A stretch of 64,000 bases of DNA from Saposhnikovia divaricata (Eukaryota > Streptophyta > Magnoliopsida > Apiales > Apiaceae). The notes beneath the pieces were generated by a model, which ran no database searches, was not told the origin of the DNA, and saw only the letters and a program-made list of their open reading frames with translations. Positions 44,422 through 57,368 of this stretch are shown here, in pieces (the first letter of the stretch is position 1; the number at the start of each line of letters is the position of its first letter). The position numbers and the translations under genes were made by a program. The stretch is taken from NCBI GenBank assembly GCA_036435485.1, contig CM071598.1, positions 138,364,148 to 138,428,147 on the forward strand, written 5' to 3'.

Positions 44422-47400
44422 TGTAAGAACCCAAATTTTGGGTAGAATTAAAAAATTTTATTTATTTAATGATGTAAGAATGAATAGTGGCTACGGCTAC
44501 AATGTAATAGTTGATGTTTTAAAAGAATGAATGGAATTCGACTTTATTATTTCTATGTCTTGAAGAATGCTAAAGGGTGACAACATAGGTAAGAATAATC
44601 TATCTCCTAAGGGAATAAGATATGGAAATTCCAAGCAGGAGAATATTCTCATGTCATCCAGATCGATAGCGATTAATCCAGTGGTTCCGTAAAAAGGTTA
44701 AGGAACGATCGAAAGAGAATACGGACAATTGTACAATCCTAGATGAATAAGTAAAGAATAAGGATGAATAGTGATTTTGGTGTAATTGAAAATATTATTA
44801 GACGACGCTATGTAGAAGTACCTGGAACGAAATTCTGAGTTCGTATTATTGATCCGGAGGGAAAAAGAGTGTATGTAAAAGATGTCGGATTCTGAAAAAT
44901 GGCACTTTAATTTTTCTCGAGATTCTCAAGATACGGAACGATTTAGGGACTTATTTAATAAGATTCGAGAAAGTTGGAATTCGAGATTATAGAAAAGAAG
45001 TAAGAATGATTATAGAAATATTAAGAGGATTCCCGGTAAAACCCTAACTAGAAACGATGGAGTTATTCCCTCGAACGATTAGCGAATTAAGCAATAAACG
45101 AACAAAGAAACAAGCAGAGGAAGCAAGAGTCATGCACAAGCTCCTAGAATAAATATCTAGCAACCAAGTGGGCTAAGTAACTAGCATGTTAGGGTTTGAA
45201 CTAGTAGTTGGACAAATCAAATTCCTAGTTAGCAAGAATCCATCCAAGTGCTACACATGCCTTCCAATCTCACCATTCATTCCAAAAGCACTTTAATAAA
45301 GTAAAACAAGATGAGATATTATCTAAACTCATCTCACTTTATGAATTATTATCCAAATAAACTAAGCAACCAAGCCAAAAACACTCCCCCTTCCAAGAAC
45401 AAAGCATTCGGCCTTTCCTAATTCCAAAACCAAAATCCACCCTCCCACCATTGTTTGATCTTGTAATAATTATGGTGAGTCTCATATTTCATAAAACTTA
45501 TCTCCTCAAAATCTTAGCTCCAAATTCCTTTGTTTGCATTTTCAAAAAAATCAAGAAAGAGGAGCATGAATAGTGTTTCTTATGAACTAACTTGTTTTTT
45601 TCTTGTTTTCATGGATGATATAGCAAGCTTAAGCACACCTAAGGACCATACGAGGCTTAGTAAGGCTATATCACACTCTAAGGAAGGTATAATACTTGAA
45701 AACCCTTGGTGTTATTTTAAGATCTTATGAGATTTATGGATGATTGAGTGATTAGTATGTTATTATAAGTTTAGATCCATGTTAGTAGTTGTTATGATTA
45801 TGATTTGGTTTATGAACCATGTAATGGTTAAGATGAGTTGTTGATAGACTAGTCATGATGATTATCATGTGTTTGTGTGGTTGGATTGATCTTTGTTAGA
45901 TCGAGATAAAGTGTAAAAACTTTGGAAAACGCGTAAACAAAGCCGATATAATGCCCGATTTTACAATATCATGTTTTGTATACCATTTTTCACATCAAGA
46001 CCCTACTGTCCAGAAACTTTTCTGCCATGTTAGGATAGCTTATGTTATAAGCTTCGTTTTGATATAAAGATCACGTGAAACGGACTTACAGTTTAGGAGT
46101 AACGATAAAATTCATAAAAGTGGTTCGGAGCCGTAAACAAGTATTCGTACTTAAAATTGAACCCCGATAAAATACGTAAAGTCATGACGAATCTTGGTAA
46201 ATAAATACTAGAGGTAAAAAGGAAGGCGTGAGAGAAAACCGTATGTCAAAAGGATCGTTTTTCGATTTATTGAAAATATTCGAATCGAGATTAAACGCGA
46301 ACGAACCCCTAAAAGACGACTCGTTTATAACTTCGTTAAAACACTTAGAAAACGAGCGATAAAACTCGGAGTATAATATTGGTTCGTAACGATCGACTTT
46401 CGGACTTATATGACTTAAGTATATGCCAAGTATAAGTACAGTGACATGTCGTATTAACGAACGAATGTCGGGTCGGATCGATGATAAATGAAATACACTA
46501 AAAGGGGTATAACGAGATAACTCGAGAACGTGTTTCGATTTAAGTATAACTTAACCTTTAAAGTTTTAAGTGATTAATCCTGAATGTCTTGGCTATTTAT
46601 AGATCACCAAGCTGACCCGGGACCCGCTACCACTACCCCTTACCGTACTCGACTACCAGGCAAGTTTCAATCCCCTTCTTTTAGGCTGTTGTTGTGATTG
46701 AATATATATGTATGTTTTCTGTTATAATATGCCATAGCATGCATGCCTACTTTCAAGTTATATCATTATGCTTGTTCCCTGATTGTTATTGGCTTATAAA
46801 TTAGATAGCTATCGTATCAATTATAAGCCGGTTATTGTAAGACCCTCAGAGAAGGGTGTATACATCTTATTCATCAAATATAGACCGGGAGTCAATATTT
46901 CTTGACATATCGAGATTACCTCGAAAGAAAATATCTAAGTAAATATTTTCCATTATTCGGGCGACGAATATTATTTGAATATTCGTTCGAGATTATTTAT
47001 TTAACGATCCTTACTTCAAATAATTATTTGAACGTAACTATTCGACGAATAATATTTTTAATATTCATTTAGAGTCGAATTATTTATCGATTATTATTTC
47101 GAATATTCTTCTAAAGATGAGACTACTAAATGAATATTATTTGGATATTCATTTAGAATATTATTTTATTAAATAAATATTACTTTTGAATATTCATTTA
47201 GGATATTAATTACTTGATGAATATTATTTTAATATTCATCTGAAGCTTGATTTATTTATCGAATATTATCTCGAATATTCCTTTAAGGCTTGGATTACTA
47301 AATGAATATTACTTGATATTCATTTAGAATATTATTCATTAAATGAATATTACTTTTTGAATATTCATTTAAATTCCTAATTAATTATGAATATTGTCTT

Positions 47401-48956
47401 AAATATTCCTTTCAGGTCTTATTAATTAATGAATATTACTTTGAATATTCATTTAAATATTTATTTATTCAATAAATATTCTCCTGATATTTCTTCAGGG
47501 ATTATTTTGAAAAATACTCTGATTAAAGATATTCTTTCATATTCCTAAATATTCTTTAAATATTTTTAATTCAATAAATATTCTCTGAATATTTATTCCA
47601 TAATTAGAATAACCTCAATAAAGTTTATCTTCTTCGATTATTACGAAAAATATTTCGGAGTCATATTATTATTAATCTTATATCAAGAAAGGTTCTCAGA
47701 CATCATTCTTCTTTGAGTCTATCTCCCTAATAATAAGGGAACCTTACTTGGAAAATGTTAATTATCTTGTCGACTTCCCGGTCATAAAGTATTCTCTTCA
47801 CTCGCAACTCGGGTGCTATTGACTTATTAAGTCATTGGTTACCTTCTCATCTTTCGAGGGGTAAGATTGTTGGAACAAGTTAATATTCGTTACCAAGCAA
47901 TAGCTTGGAAGTTATTGGTGAATTTTCCTTTCCAACTAGATACGACTACCTTGTAGAGTCTTATCAACAAGTATTATACTTGGGGAAAGGGGGACGAACG
48001 TTACATTCAGAATCATGAATTCTATTTGAACTAGGAGTCGTGTAAGAGGCCGAGTAGCGCTGGTCCATCCCCTTTGGCCCAACCGTTGGCCGGGGAGAGC
48101 TAGTAAGGCGGTAGACAAGTAAAGCCGTCAGTTCTTCCTTCTACCGGTAGTAAATCTAATTTGAGCTGTACGATCTCGACTGATCATCAAGATTGGAACA
48201 GCGGGCGCGGTGAATACTCCATCATTGGTTCATCATCCAAACTTATTTATTTCCTGCAACATGATTACTGTTGGCAGAGCTGGAAAAGTGTTCATAACTG
48301 GAATTGCAATCTTTTCATGCAAGTTCCTCTTTTAATGACAATGAGAATATCTCGCTTACTTTTGATGTAGCAGATATTTCTACAAACAAATACTTTGAGT
48401 TACCTGGTAACTTCATCCTTTATATTATACTGGCAATAACTTCATCAATGCATGGCATATGATTTCAAAGGATATTTTGAACTGTTGTATATATGTATCA
48501 CTGTTCAGTTATATTATTGTTGGTGGGCTTTCGCTCACCCTTGCTTTGTTCATATTATCACAACAACAACTAGGACAGATGGCCCGCGTCAGGCGCACTC
48601 GGCGCAAGCAGGTTACCGCCGTTCGAGGACTACCCGCTGATGTCCTTGCTGCCATTGCTGAGGTAGCATAGATAGGCAGCTTTTGTTTATCAGTCTATTT
48701 ATATGTAACATTAACGTTAATCAACGGCAAAACCTTTAAACATATCATTTGGCTTGTAATAACTTTTATTCGTAAACTCTGATATTATGGACTTATTTCA
48801 ATTTCATCTCTGGGACTATAACTGTTGTGTGTGTGAGTGGATATTATTGTGGGGTCACAGCATGTGATTTATTTATTGTGGACTCAAGTCAAGTATTATG
48901 AATGGATGTAAGACCGTAACCACCAGATCCCTGACCCCGGATCTGGGGGTGTTACA
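44422..48956 (+). mobile_element. Element B 3' LTR
   Basis: 4535 bp, nearly identical to 34177-38710 (one base longer; small length change in the A/T runs after the first 25 bases). TG...CA ends, followed by the target duplication 'ctatt'. The AT hairpin array is at 46925-47600. Confidence 0.95.
46925..47600 (+). repeat. Hairpin-rich AT minisatellite in B 3' LTR
   Basis: Counterpart of 36660-37350 with only scattered base differences. Confidence 0.8.
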
Positions 48957-49376
48957 CTATTGCTCACCCTTGCTTTATTATTATATCACAACAACAGCTA
49001 GACCAGATGACCCGCACAAGGCGCACTCGACGCTGGCGAGGATGATGAGACTACCAGAGCTGAAGAAGAAGCTATTGGTAGGATAGATTCATTCTTTCAG
49101 TACCAAGTATATGGGCTAGTATGACTTATGCAAATGGATGGCAAAGAGTATGTATTTATATGGTAATTCTTTTGGGTTGTAAGAACTCCAAATGTGATTA
49201 ATAAAATTTGATTGTTACTCTGATTTCATCTCTGGGACTATAACGGGTGTGTTTTATATTGTTGTGTTGGGTCATAAAGATGTAATTTATTTTATGTTGA
49301 AGTAAGTTCAAGTATTGTGGACAGAAATGGAAACCGTAACGACAGGATCCCGGACCCTAGATCTGGGGGTGTTACA
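48957..49376 (+). mobile_element. Element C 5' LTR, last part (with the right copy of B's target duplication)
   Basis: Begins with 'ctatt' (48957-48961) and continues 'gctcacccttgc', colinear with 7067-7481 of the 3' LTR. It ends GGGGGTGTTACA at 49376, next to the primer site. Confidence 0.92.
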
Positions 49377-49380
49377 GAAA

Positions 49381-49393
49381 TGGTATCAGAGCG
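49381..49393 (+). other. Element C primer-binding site
   Basis: TGGTATCAGAGCG four bases after the LTR end, as in B. Confidence 0.93.
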
Positions 49394-50508
49394 TACGTTA
49401 TAAACCCCAGAGATGAGGTGACGTTAAAATAATAAATTCACTAAGATAATAAGAACTCTTTCCAAGTTCATAGTCGGACTACTTAATGTAGTGATGACCT
49501 ATAAAACCCTTATGGGAACTCTTAAGTATCATGATAGTAACTTAGTTCGATATCGTATTGACGAGTAAGGCAACAGACCTTGAGGCATACGAGCAGCAGC
49601 ACGATGATGCTTTATTATATGCTGAAGATCAGCGGATAAATTCGATAGAGTACCCTACTGGAGACCCGGAAGAGGTTCAAGCAGATAAGGAAAATCCTGT
49701 TAGTATAAGGAGCTTACCCTTGAGGAATGAGGGCTGCAACCAGAAAGACTGTGATGATTAAGGTATAGTGCTCAGAAAAGTGGGCATAAAGAACTGAGCT
49801 ATTAGCAAGAGAACTGAACATTCATGTTGGATTCGTAGCCGGACTACTGGATGTAGTACCAGCAAGTAAGACGGATTGCAAGAATCACTTGAGATCTTAT
49901 ACAAGAATAGATAAGAATCCTTAGAGACTTTCATATTAATGAAGAAAGAGCTAGTGGGATGTATGATTATCAAAGACATCGATATAGGACGAGGAGCAGA
50001 GTCCCTAGGAATAGTTGAGAAGGAGGCAGTAAGTGCCGTATCATTTGATAAATGAATCAGTATGAATATTATTAGTAATAATTCTCCACGAGAAGGCAGA
50101 TGTTATAGGTTATACTTTACGGAACCAAATTGAGGTTAATGATGTGGTTTTATTCAGGGAAATGTTCATTTTATGAATGAATCAGTTAGAAAGTAAAGAC
50201 ATTGGGAAGTGACAGCCTGATTGGATAAAGTTATATAAGGAAGTAGTAAGCAAGACAATGATCTCAGAACCTACCGGAAGATAAGACCAGTGAGTCAAGA
50301 TGAACTCTTAATGAGACTACTGTCAGAGACTGAGTATAGGGTTATTTCAACACAGTTAAATGATGAACCAGAAACGTTAGATGCATGTGATTCAGAGGAA
50401 TATTAAATTCCTTCTTTTCTTTGAATGGATTATAGTAGTTACCTTAAGTTTACTCCGACGCGGAATTATAATGGATCAAGTAATACGATCAGCAGTTAAA
50501 GAGAAAAA

Positions 50509-50700
50509 TGTGAGAAAATCTTCCTAGAGCTAAAAGATGAAATTGGTAATGACCAAGAGTTGGCATTGCTTAATGGAAAAAGAAGACTTTGTGCTTCCAA
50601 CGACGCTTCACATAAAGGATTAGGATGTGTGCTTGCGCAGCACGACAAAGTACTTGCGGATGCATTCGAACAGCACGGTTCACCAGGTTCGGATGGTCTT
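50509..50700 (+). pseudogene. C: RT thumb / RNase H start remnant (open frame)
   Basis: The best-preserved pol piece of the family. One uninterrupted frame reads 'CEKIFLELKDEIGNDQELAL' then 'DASHKGLGCVLAQHDKVLAD', matching the gypsy RT connection (C..SF.ELK..L...PVLAL) and RNase H start. The frame stays open to the end of the block and is then lost. Its position upstream of the palm shows displacement. Confidence 0.82.
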
Positions 50701-51011
50701 AGTAGTGCCAATTTTGTGGAACAACCAACTCCGACGGTAATGTTCCTTCTAAGACTAGTGGTTAGGTAGACTGATATTTTGTAATATTGAATATCAGGAC
50801 GTATAGGTATCAGGACGTTGTGACAGGTTTCAGTTTGAAACTGTTGAGTCCCTTCTAAGGGATGTATGTAATTGGTTCCTCTTTAGTGGTTAAACTTCCA
50901 ATCTGATGATGATTATTTCGTTAACTATGACTGCTTATGGTTCTACCTGCTTGGAGGTTCATAGAACTATTCTTCAGGTTTCGAAACTGGTCTCCTTAAT
51001 GTTACCAGTAG

Positions 51012-51180
51012 GTGGATAGATTGACCAAAATTTCATGATTCTGGAAAGAACTTCAACGAATTTTGGCAAACCTTGTCTTTCTGATTATCAGAGAACGTCA
51101 TAGAAGAGAGTAGAAACTGGAGCAAACCCTGTGGATTAGGTAAGGTTGCCATAAAATGGGTTAGTAGACGGACCCTGAGT
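51012..51180 (+). pseudogene. C: integrase core remnant
   Basis: Starts 'VDRLTKI' in the sequence 'gtggatagattgaccaaa', then the 'GKPCLSDYQR' block, with a 1-bp shift near 51035. Same location and order as in B and D. Confidence 0.7.
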
Positions 51181-52099
51181 ATTACAATCGATGGTAGAGA
51201 TAAAATGATGAAGTGAGATTGGACGGAAACAGGAAATGTAAGTAAGAAATCAGCCGGATTGAGAAACTCCGGGATTGACTTAAGTGAAAAGGCTGTCATT
51301 CCAGGAATGGTAAGCTTGTGTGGCACGTGGGATTGATAAGAATAGTTGAAAAGATAAAAGTAGAGGAAAGGTGACCGGAGACGGTGCCGAGTAGTCGATT
51401 AAGACTTATATGGAGTAAAGTTTTGGAAAGGTAGAAAGGTATCAAAGAAGAAGGCACTATGCTGGCAATTGCTAGAAAAGTAATGCTATTAGCCAACCCC
51501 TAAAATTATATATTTTTATTTTAGTGTGGCCAGTTGAGGCCAAGTCACAAAGGATTATCAAGTGACTCGACCAGCAATGAAAGGACAAAGCAGGGTTGCT
51601 TCTAAGTAAGCACCACCTGCAAGGGCTTCTGATATAAAAGAAACATTAATGAGATCGTAGGAATCTTCTACTGAACCATTTGCAACCCATGTTTTCATTG
51701 GGAATTTACTAGACTTTTTTTTGAATGGGGTCACCCGTACTAAAGTGATTCATGTGCATATGATTGTCCAAGATTACGAGTAAAAATAGAAGTATAGTGA
51801 CTTGGGATGTATGATGTTATGGTATTATAAATACCATGAATATATTACGACTAAGGAAAGTAAACAACGAAGGGTTATGAAGAGAGTATAGAAATGGTCA
51901 GAGATTGATCAGTACGCTGTAGAAATTTTGTCTGAGATGAGTACCTTTGTGAAGAACGATAAGTACTAAGAGATTCACGTTGAACTCGACCAATATCTTC
52001 CAGAACATCCTTGTTACCATTACCAAGTTCTGTAAGAGAGCAAATAGACATACGTTGTCTTTTGAAAGGTCAAATAGGCTGACAACTATCTGAAAGAAG

Positions 52100-52873
52100 A
52101 GGTTAGCATTAAGCTACCGATCGATTATCAAATGAGAACAATTGAAAAGAGACCCTTATTAAGGATACATGATTTGATTGCCAATTATAGGATGCAAGAA
52201 TTCCTTGGCAGTTGAATTATGGATAGGATATCCACAAATTAAGACAAACCCTGTGGAATGCACAAGGGATGGCATTAACCCTAATAAAGACATTGTGAAT
52301 TCAGATGATATGAGTTGGATTTGTTAAAGCAGCAATGACCTGTAAGGATTATTAAAAAGATTTCTAGAAAGAACATAGATAGAATTATTAGAGTATTGAT
52401 CAATGACGTTTTGATATACCCTGTACCTAGAAAATACAGGAGGAATGATAAGGACGACCTAAGCAACCTTACAAGGAAAAAGTTAATATACTGAGTTTCA
52501 AAATAGAAGTTTGGTAGAGAATGTAAGACACAATAACAATAATGCCAGATGAGGCATGTATGAAAACATGATGAGGTATGGATGAAACCAAAGAAGGTTG
52601 AGATTATCCTAGAACAAGAAAGAACTAAGAGAACAAATATCCTAGGTATGATTGAGAGTAACTTTGATAAAGTTCCCACGGGAAGGTGGAAGCAATGACT
52701 TATGGAAAAAGACTGATAGATATATTTTCTCCTTCAGCAGAGCTTAAGGGAGAATGCTTTCACCCGACAGTGATGGGAATGAGGTAGAAAAATTTTAGTT
52801 GGAATGTATCCAGAGAACATTGATTACAAGAAATTATTATTATCAGGAAAGGCCAATGAGGTGGCCGACAGTC
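52100..52873 (+). pseudogene. C: RT fingers/palm and RNase H end remnant
   Basis: 'RPLLRIHDLI' near 52155, the active-site block 'VLINDVLIY' with Asn at 52402-52404 in place of the first catalytic Asp, and 'GKANEVADSL' at 52846-52873. Stops and frameshifts between the blocks prevent any protein. Confidence 0.75.
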
Positions 52874-53569
52874 TAAGTATAGAGGAATAATTACAAATGT
52901 TCATACCGAAGAAACAGAATGATATTTTGAAGGACCTTGAAGGACATAGCGGAGTGGAGGAATTTACATTCCTTCTGATGACTGTGCAAGAATCGACGGT
53001 AATAATAGTTTAAGTAAAGATTCGGTTCCTAATGGCGACTTAAGCATATTACATACCTTAGAGGGTCCTGCTTTGAGGCAAACCAGGACCATGATACAAA
53101 ATTGACGAAGTAAACCGTTAAGTTTCCAGTCTTTTATGGAAGATGCATGAGTGATAGTTTCATCAACCTGACATAGCTGCGATGCTTGAAACTCTACTGC
53201 AATTTTATCTACTTCATGTAATATCTACATCAAGTTCAGGAAGTTTTCCTTATGGATAAGGAATAGTGATTACTTTGTCTCCCTAGAGGATTTGAAACCC
53301 GTATGGTTAGCTATTTAAGCACTACGTAAGCCGCAAACATTGGTAATTCAGCAATGGACTACATTAATATAGTGATGATTCTTCTAAAAAAGTAGATGAC
53401 AACTTAACGATAAAGATAGTGCTGCTATTGATTAGCTAAATGGCATGTTGATGAATGACAAGCAAGTTTGTGTTAGTGTATTTCCGCGCAAACAAGACAG
53501 AGAATACGAGGTTGGAGATTCATGATGCTAAATGTATTCCCGTAGAAAGAATTGATGAGACTTGGAGAG

Positions 53570-53800
53570 AAGGGTAGTTGAGCCCGAGATTTGTTGGGCC
53601 ATCTGAGAGTTTAAAAGTGTTCAGAAGGTGGCATTCGAGCCAGCCTTACCCCCAAAACTTATAGCAAGGTCATAACGGGTTTTCATGTGGCAAGGCTACG
53701 CCAGTAAAATGTAGATACTCGATAGATGATAAGAGTACGAGCAAGTAGATATATGACCTGGTCTGACTTACGAAGAACAACATGTGGAAAATCACGGATA
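53570..53800 (+). pseudogene. C: integrase C-terminal remnant
   Basis: 'SPRFVGPSES'-like sequence after 53571, degenerate '(V)FHVARL' near 53690 and a decayed tail to about 53800. More eroded than in B but colinear with it. Confidence 0.65.
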
Positions 53801-54945
53801 GAAAAGAACAAGTGATGAGAAACAAGGTTGGCAGAAGTAGATTATATTGGATCTAAGTTAAAGGGATCGGCCAGATCCATTTCGGAGAGTTTAAATTGGA
53901 ATAATGTGATGATTATAGAGTAAATGTGACGGGATACCAATAAGGAGGTGCCAAGTGCAAAAGATGTCTCAATAAAGAGACGAAGGTGGAATTAAATAAC
54001 CAAAGTAAATAAGAATCAGATAATAAGAAGGATGTGATTGATAAAGAAAAGACTGGGAAAGCAACTATGGAATGTGAAGCAAGGAATGTTATGAATGGAT
54101 TAATAAATGGGTTTTCTGATGAATTCTCGGGATGACAACCTGACAGTGTTAGTATTGTGAATATGATAGAGTTAGTAGCGTGGCATGGGATGTCAGTAAC
54201 AATGATGTCAAGCGAGAAACCTAAGATTTAACCTAAAAGGTTGAAGGAATTTTCTGAAGTGAGCGTTGCTAAGATTAAACAAGAGTATAGGTCCATAGAA
54301 TAATGGACAAAGCAGCAAGATATGTTGACACGTGAGATTGCGATCAAATAGTATTGGATATAATTATGATGATTTTCTTCTTTGATGAACCTCTATAGTT
54401 CAGAGGTAAATTCTGAGTATGATATTTTACAATCATGAAAACTTTCTATAATCCTTTATAATTCTTTTCTTTTCTTCTCTCTTATTCATCTTCTTTATGA
54501 ATTGAGAACAACAACCCTTTAAGGAGGGGAGGTACTGTTACGTGACAATCTTTCTGTGTGATAGAAGTCTAAGTGGAATATCATAACTTGTTTAATTGCT
54601 TGTCAAGTACTAAAGGCTGGCCCCCTTCTGTACCAACTATGCAATATAACAAATGTTCATTGATCATAGTGATCTCTCAATAAATCTTTCCACTTCTCTA
54701 TGTTGATCGAGATTTCGAAGATTAAGGCGATCAGGAAATGCATAGTGCGAGGTAAGAGCATAACCTGGATAATGTGTTGTACGAAAAGTAGCAAAGTTGG
54801 TGGAAAAAGGATAAAGTACGTATTGTAGCACCAGTAGATGTGCTGAGAAAGGGTAGAATGACTAAGAATCGACCGAGAAGCTGAAAGGTGAAACGACAGA
54901 CAAACGACACTTGTTTCCTACCTGATTCCGGGACGGAATCCTTTT

Positions 54946-54958
54946 AAGGAGGGGAGAC
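54946..54958 (+). other. Element C polypurine tract
   Basis: 'aaggaggggagac' immediately before the LTR start at 54959. Confidence 0.92.
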
Positions 54959-57368
54959 TGTAAGAACCCCAATTTTTGGTAGGAATTAAAACTTTTATTA
55001 TGGAATGGATATGGATTCAAATACTTATATGTCATGAAGAATGCTATTGGTTGACAATCTAGATAAGAATTATCTATCTCCTAGGAAATTAAGATTTGAT
55101 CATTCCAAGGGGGAAGGTTATTCTTATGTCATCCAAATCGAGATCTGTTATCAGTCCAGTGGTTCCGTAAAAGGGTTAAGGAACGATCGAAAGAGAACCG
55201 GGACATCTATATAACCCTAAAAGAATAAGTGGTGAATAGTGATTTTGGTGGATTTAGGAATATTATTAGACGACGCTATATAGAAGTACCCGGAATGAAA
55301 TTCTGAGTTCGTATGTAAAAGCTGTCGGATTCTGAAAAATAGCACTTTTATTTTCCCCGAGATTTCCCTGGACACTGAAAGACTGAAAGAATTATTGAAG
55401 GGATTTATGGAAAATAGGTTCAAGAATTATTAAAGAGAATGGAGAATGATAGTATGAATATTAAGACGATTTTCGATAAAACCATAACTAGAAATCCTTG
55501 AGATATTCCTCCGAACGATCAATGAATTGAGCAATAACCGGACAAAAGAAACAAGCAGGGGAAGCAAGAGTCATGCATGAGTTACTAGAAAATATCTAGT
55601 AACCAATTAGTTACATAAGTAACTAGCTCACTTAGCATCAAACCAAGTCCTTAGCAATTCTTTCTCATCCAACCACAAAAATCTAACACTTGTCCATGGA
55701 AAAGACCTCATCCATGACATAATCCCTTTATGAAAGTCACTTTACACAAGATATTATCTAAACACATATCAATAATTCATTTTGGATGAGATCAAGGCAA
55801 GAGAAACCAAGCAAAAGCACATCACTCTCCCATTCTTCATCCATTCGAATTTTCAAGAAATTCCAAGGAAGAAATCCACCTTCCACTCCTTGTTTGACCT
55901 TTTAATTTTTAAGGTGAGTTCTATATTTCAAGAATGTAATCTCCTCAAAATTTTAGCTTCAAACTCCTTTGTTTCCATTTTCAAAAAAATCAAGAAAGAG
56001 GAGGGTGAATAGTGTTCTTATGAACTAATCTTTGATTTTCTTGTTTCTTTGGTTGATCTAAGGTGTGTTAAGGCTAGGCAAGGACCATACCAAGCTTAAT
56101 AAGGCTATTACATACTCCAAGGAAGGTAGACCTCTTGAAACCCTAGATTTTGTTGTGAGATTTATGCATGTTCTTGATGGATTTAAGCTTGGTGATGATG
56201 TTAGTATGATTATAAGCATGTTAGCATGGTTTATAGTTGGTTTAATCATATGATGATTATGATGGTAAAGAAGATGTTCTTGGACAGATTTAGGATGAGA
56301 AATATGTGTATAAGTTGTGTTGATGCCCGGTGTGGCTTGGTTGTGTTGTTATGATTTTTAGAACGTTCGATTTATAGCCGTCGTAATACCGAATTTTTGT
56401 TAACACTTAGAAACCTAGCATGGCAGTTAATATAATTTCCTGACCTTGGTAATGTTATGACTTGTCCTTGTAGATCTCGAGCCATAGATTGTTTTGGCGC
56501 AAGAATCGAAACATTCTGACTTACGGTTTAGGAGTTATGGTCAAATTACTAAAATTGGTTCGGAACCGTAAGTAAAAGTTCGTAACTTCAATTGAACCCT
56601 CGTAATACATGTTAGTCAGTGGCGAATCTTAGTAAATAAATACTAGGGGTCATAAGGAAGGTATGAAAGAAAACCACATGTCAAACAGATCGTTTTCCAA
56701 TTTTATAAAAATGTTTGAATCAAAGTTAAACGCGAACGAACCCCTAAAAATCCGCTTGGTTATAACTTTGGTAAAACACTTAGAAAACGGACGATAAAAC
56801 TCGAGGTATAATCTTGATTCACAAACGACCTACTTTAGCACTTACATGGCTTAAGTACATACCAAGTGTGAGTATGATGACATGTCTTAATAACGAACAA
56901 ATGTCGGATCGTATCGGTGATAAAAAGAGTTACACTAAAAGGTGTATAACGAGATAATTCGAAAACGTGTTTCGACTTAAGTGAAGTTTATACTTAGACT
57001 TTTAAAAGGTGTTAAGTGGTTAATCTCGAATGTTCTGATTGTGTATAGATCATCAAGCAGACCCAGGACACGCTATCTCCACCCACACCCGATTACCAGG
57101 CAAGTTTCCAATACCTTGGAACTGTTGTTGTGATAATATGTATATCTGTTGTCTCTGATACATATGCCATAGCATGCATGCCTATTGTAAAATTATATTA
57201 TCATACTTGTTCCCTGAATTGATTTTGGCTTATAGACTAGATACGAATTATCAGTTATAAGCCGGATTGTTTTGGTAAGACCCTTAGCGAAGGGCATATG
57301 ATATTCCTTCTTAAATGCAGACCGGGAGTCGGTATTTTGAGATATAGATAGTCGTGGAAACCCGGAGG
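54959..57368 (+). mobile_element. Element C 3' LTR, first part (to the E insertion)
   Basis: Begins TGTAAGAACCCCAATTTTTGG and runs to 'ggaaacccggagg' at 57368, where E interrupts it. It continues at 5440 after closure. Its last five bases (57364-57368) are the left copy of E's target duplication. Frames inside (55782-56012, 56065-56253) are AT-rich without family signal. Confidence 0.9.
57364..57368. repeat. Target-site duplication of element E (left copy)
   Basis: 'ggagg' directly left of the LTR start TGTGGCATCC at 57369. It pairs with 5435-5439. Confidence 0.93.

Larger units (their letters stand above)
49377..54958 (+). mobile_element. Element C internal region (degenerate Ty3/gypsy)
   Basis: 5582 bp from the primer site (49381-49393) to the polypurine tract (ends 54958). 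Homologous to the B and D internal regions. The pol blocks have the same unusual order: RT thumb/RNase H start (50509-50700), integrase core (51012-51180), RT palm (52100-52480), RNase H end (52680-52873), integrase C-terminus (53570-53800). A 67-codon frame at 49558-49761 in the gag position is the longest plus-strand frame near the start, but matches nothing I know. Confidence 0.87.
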
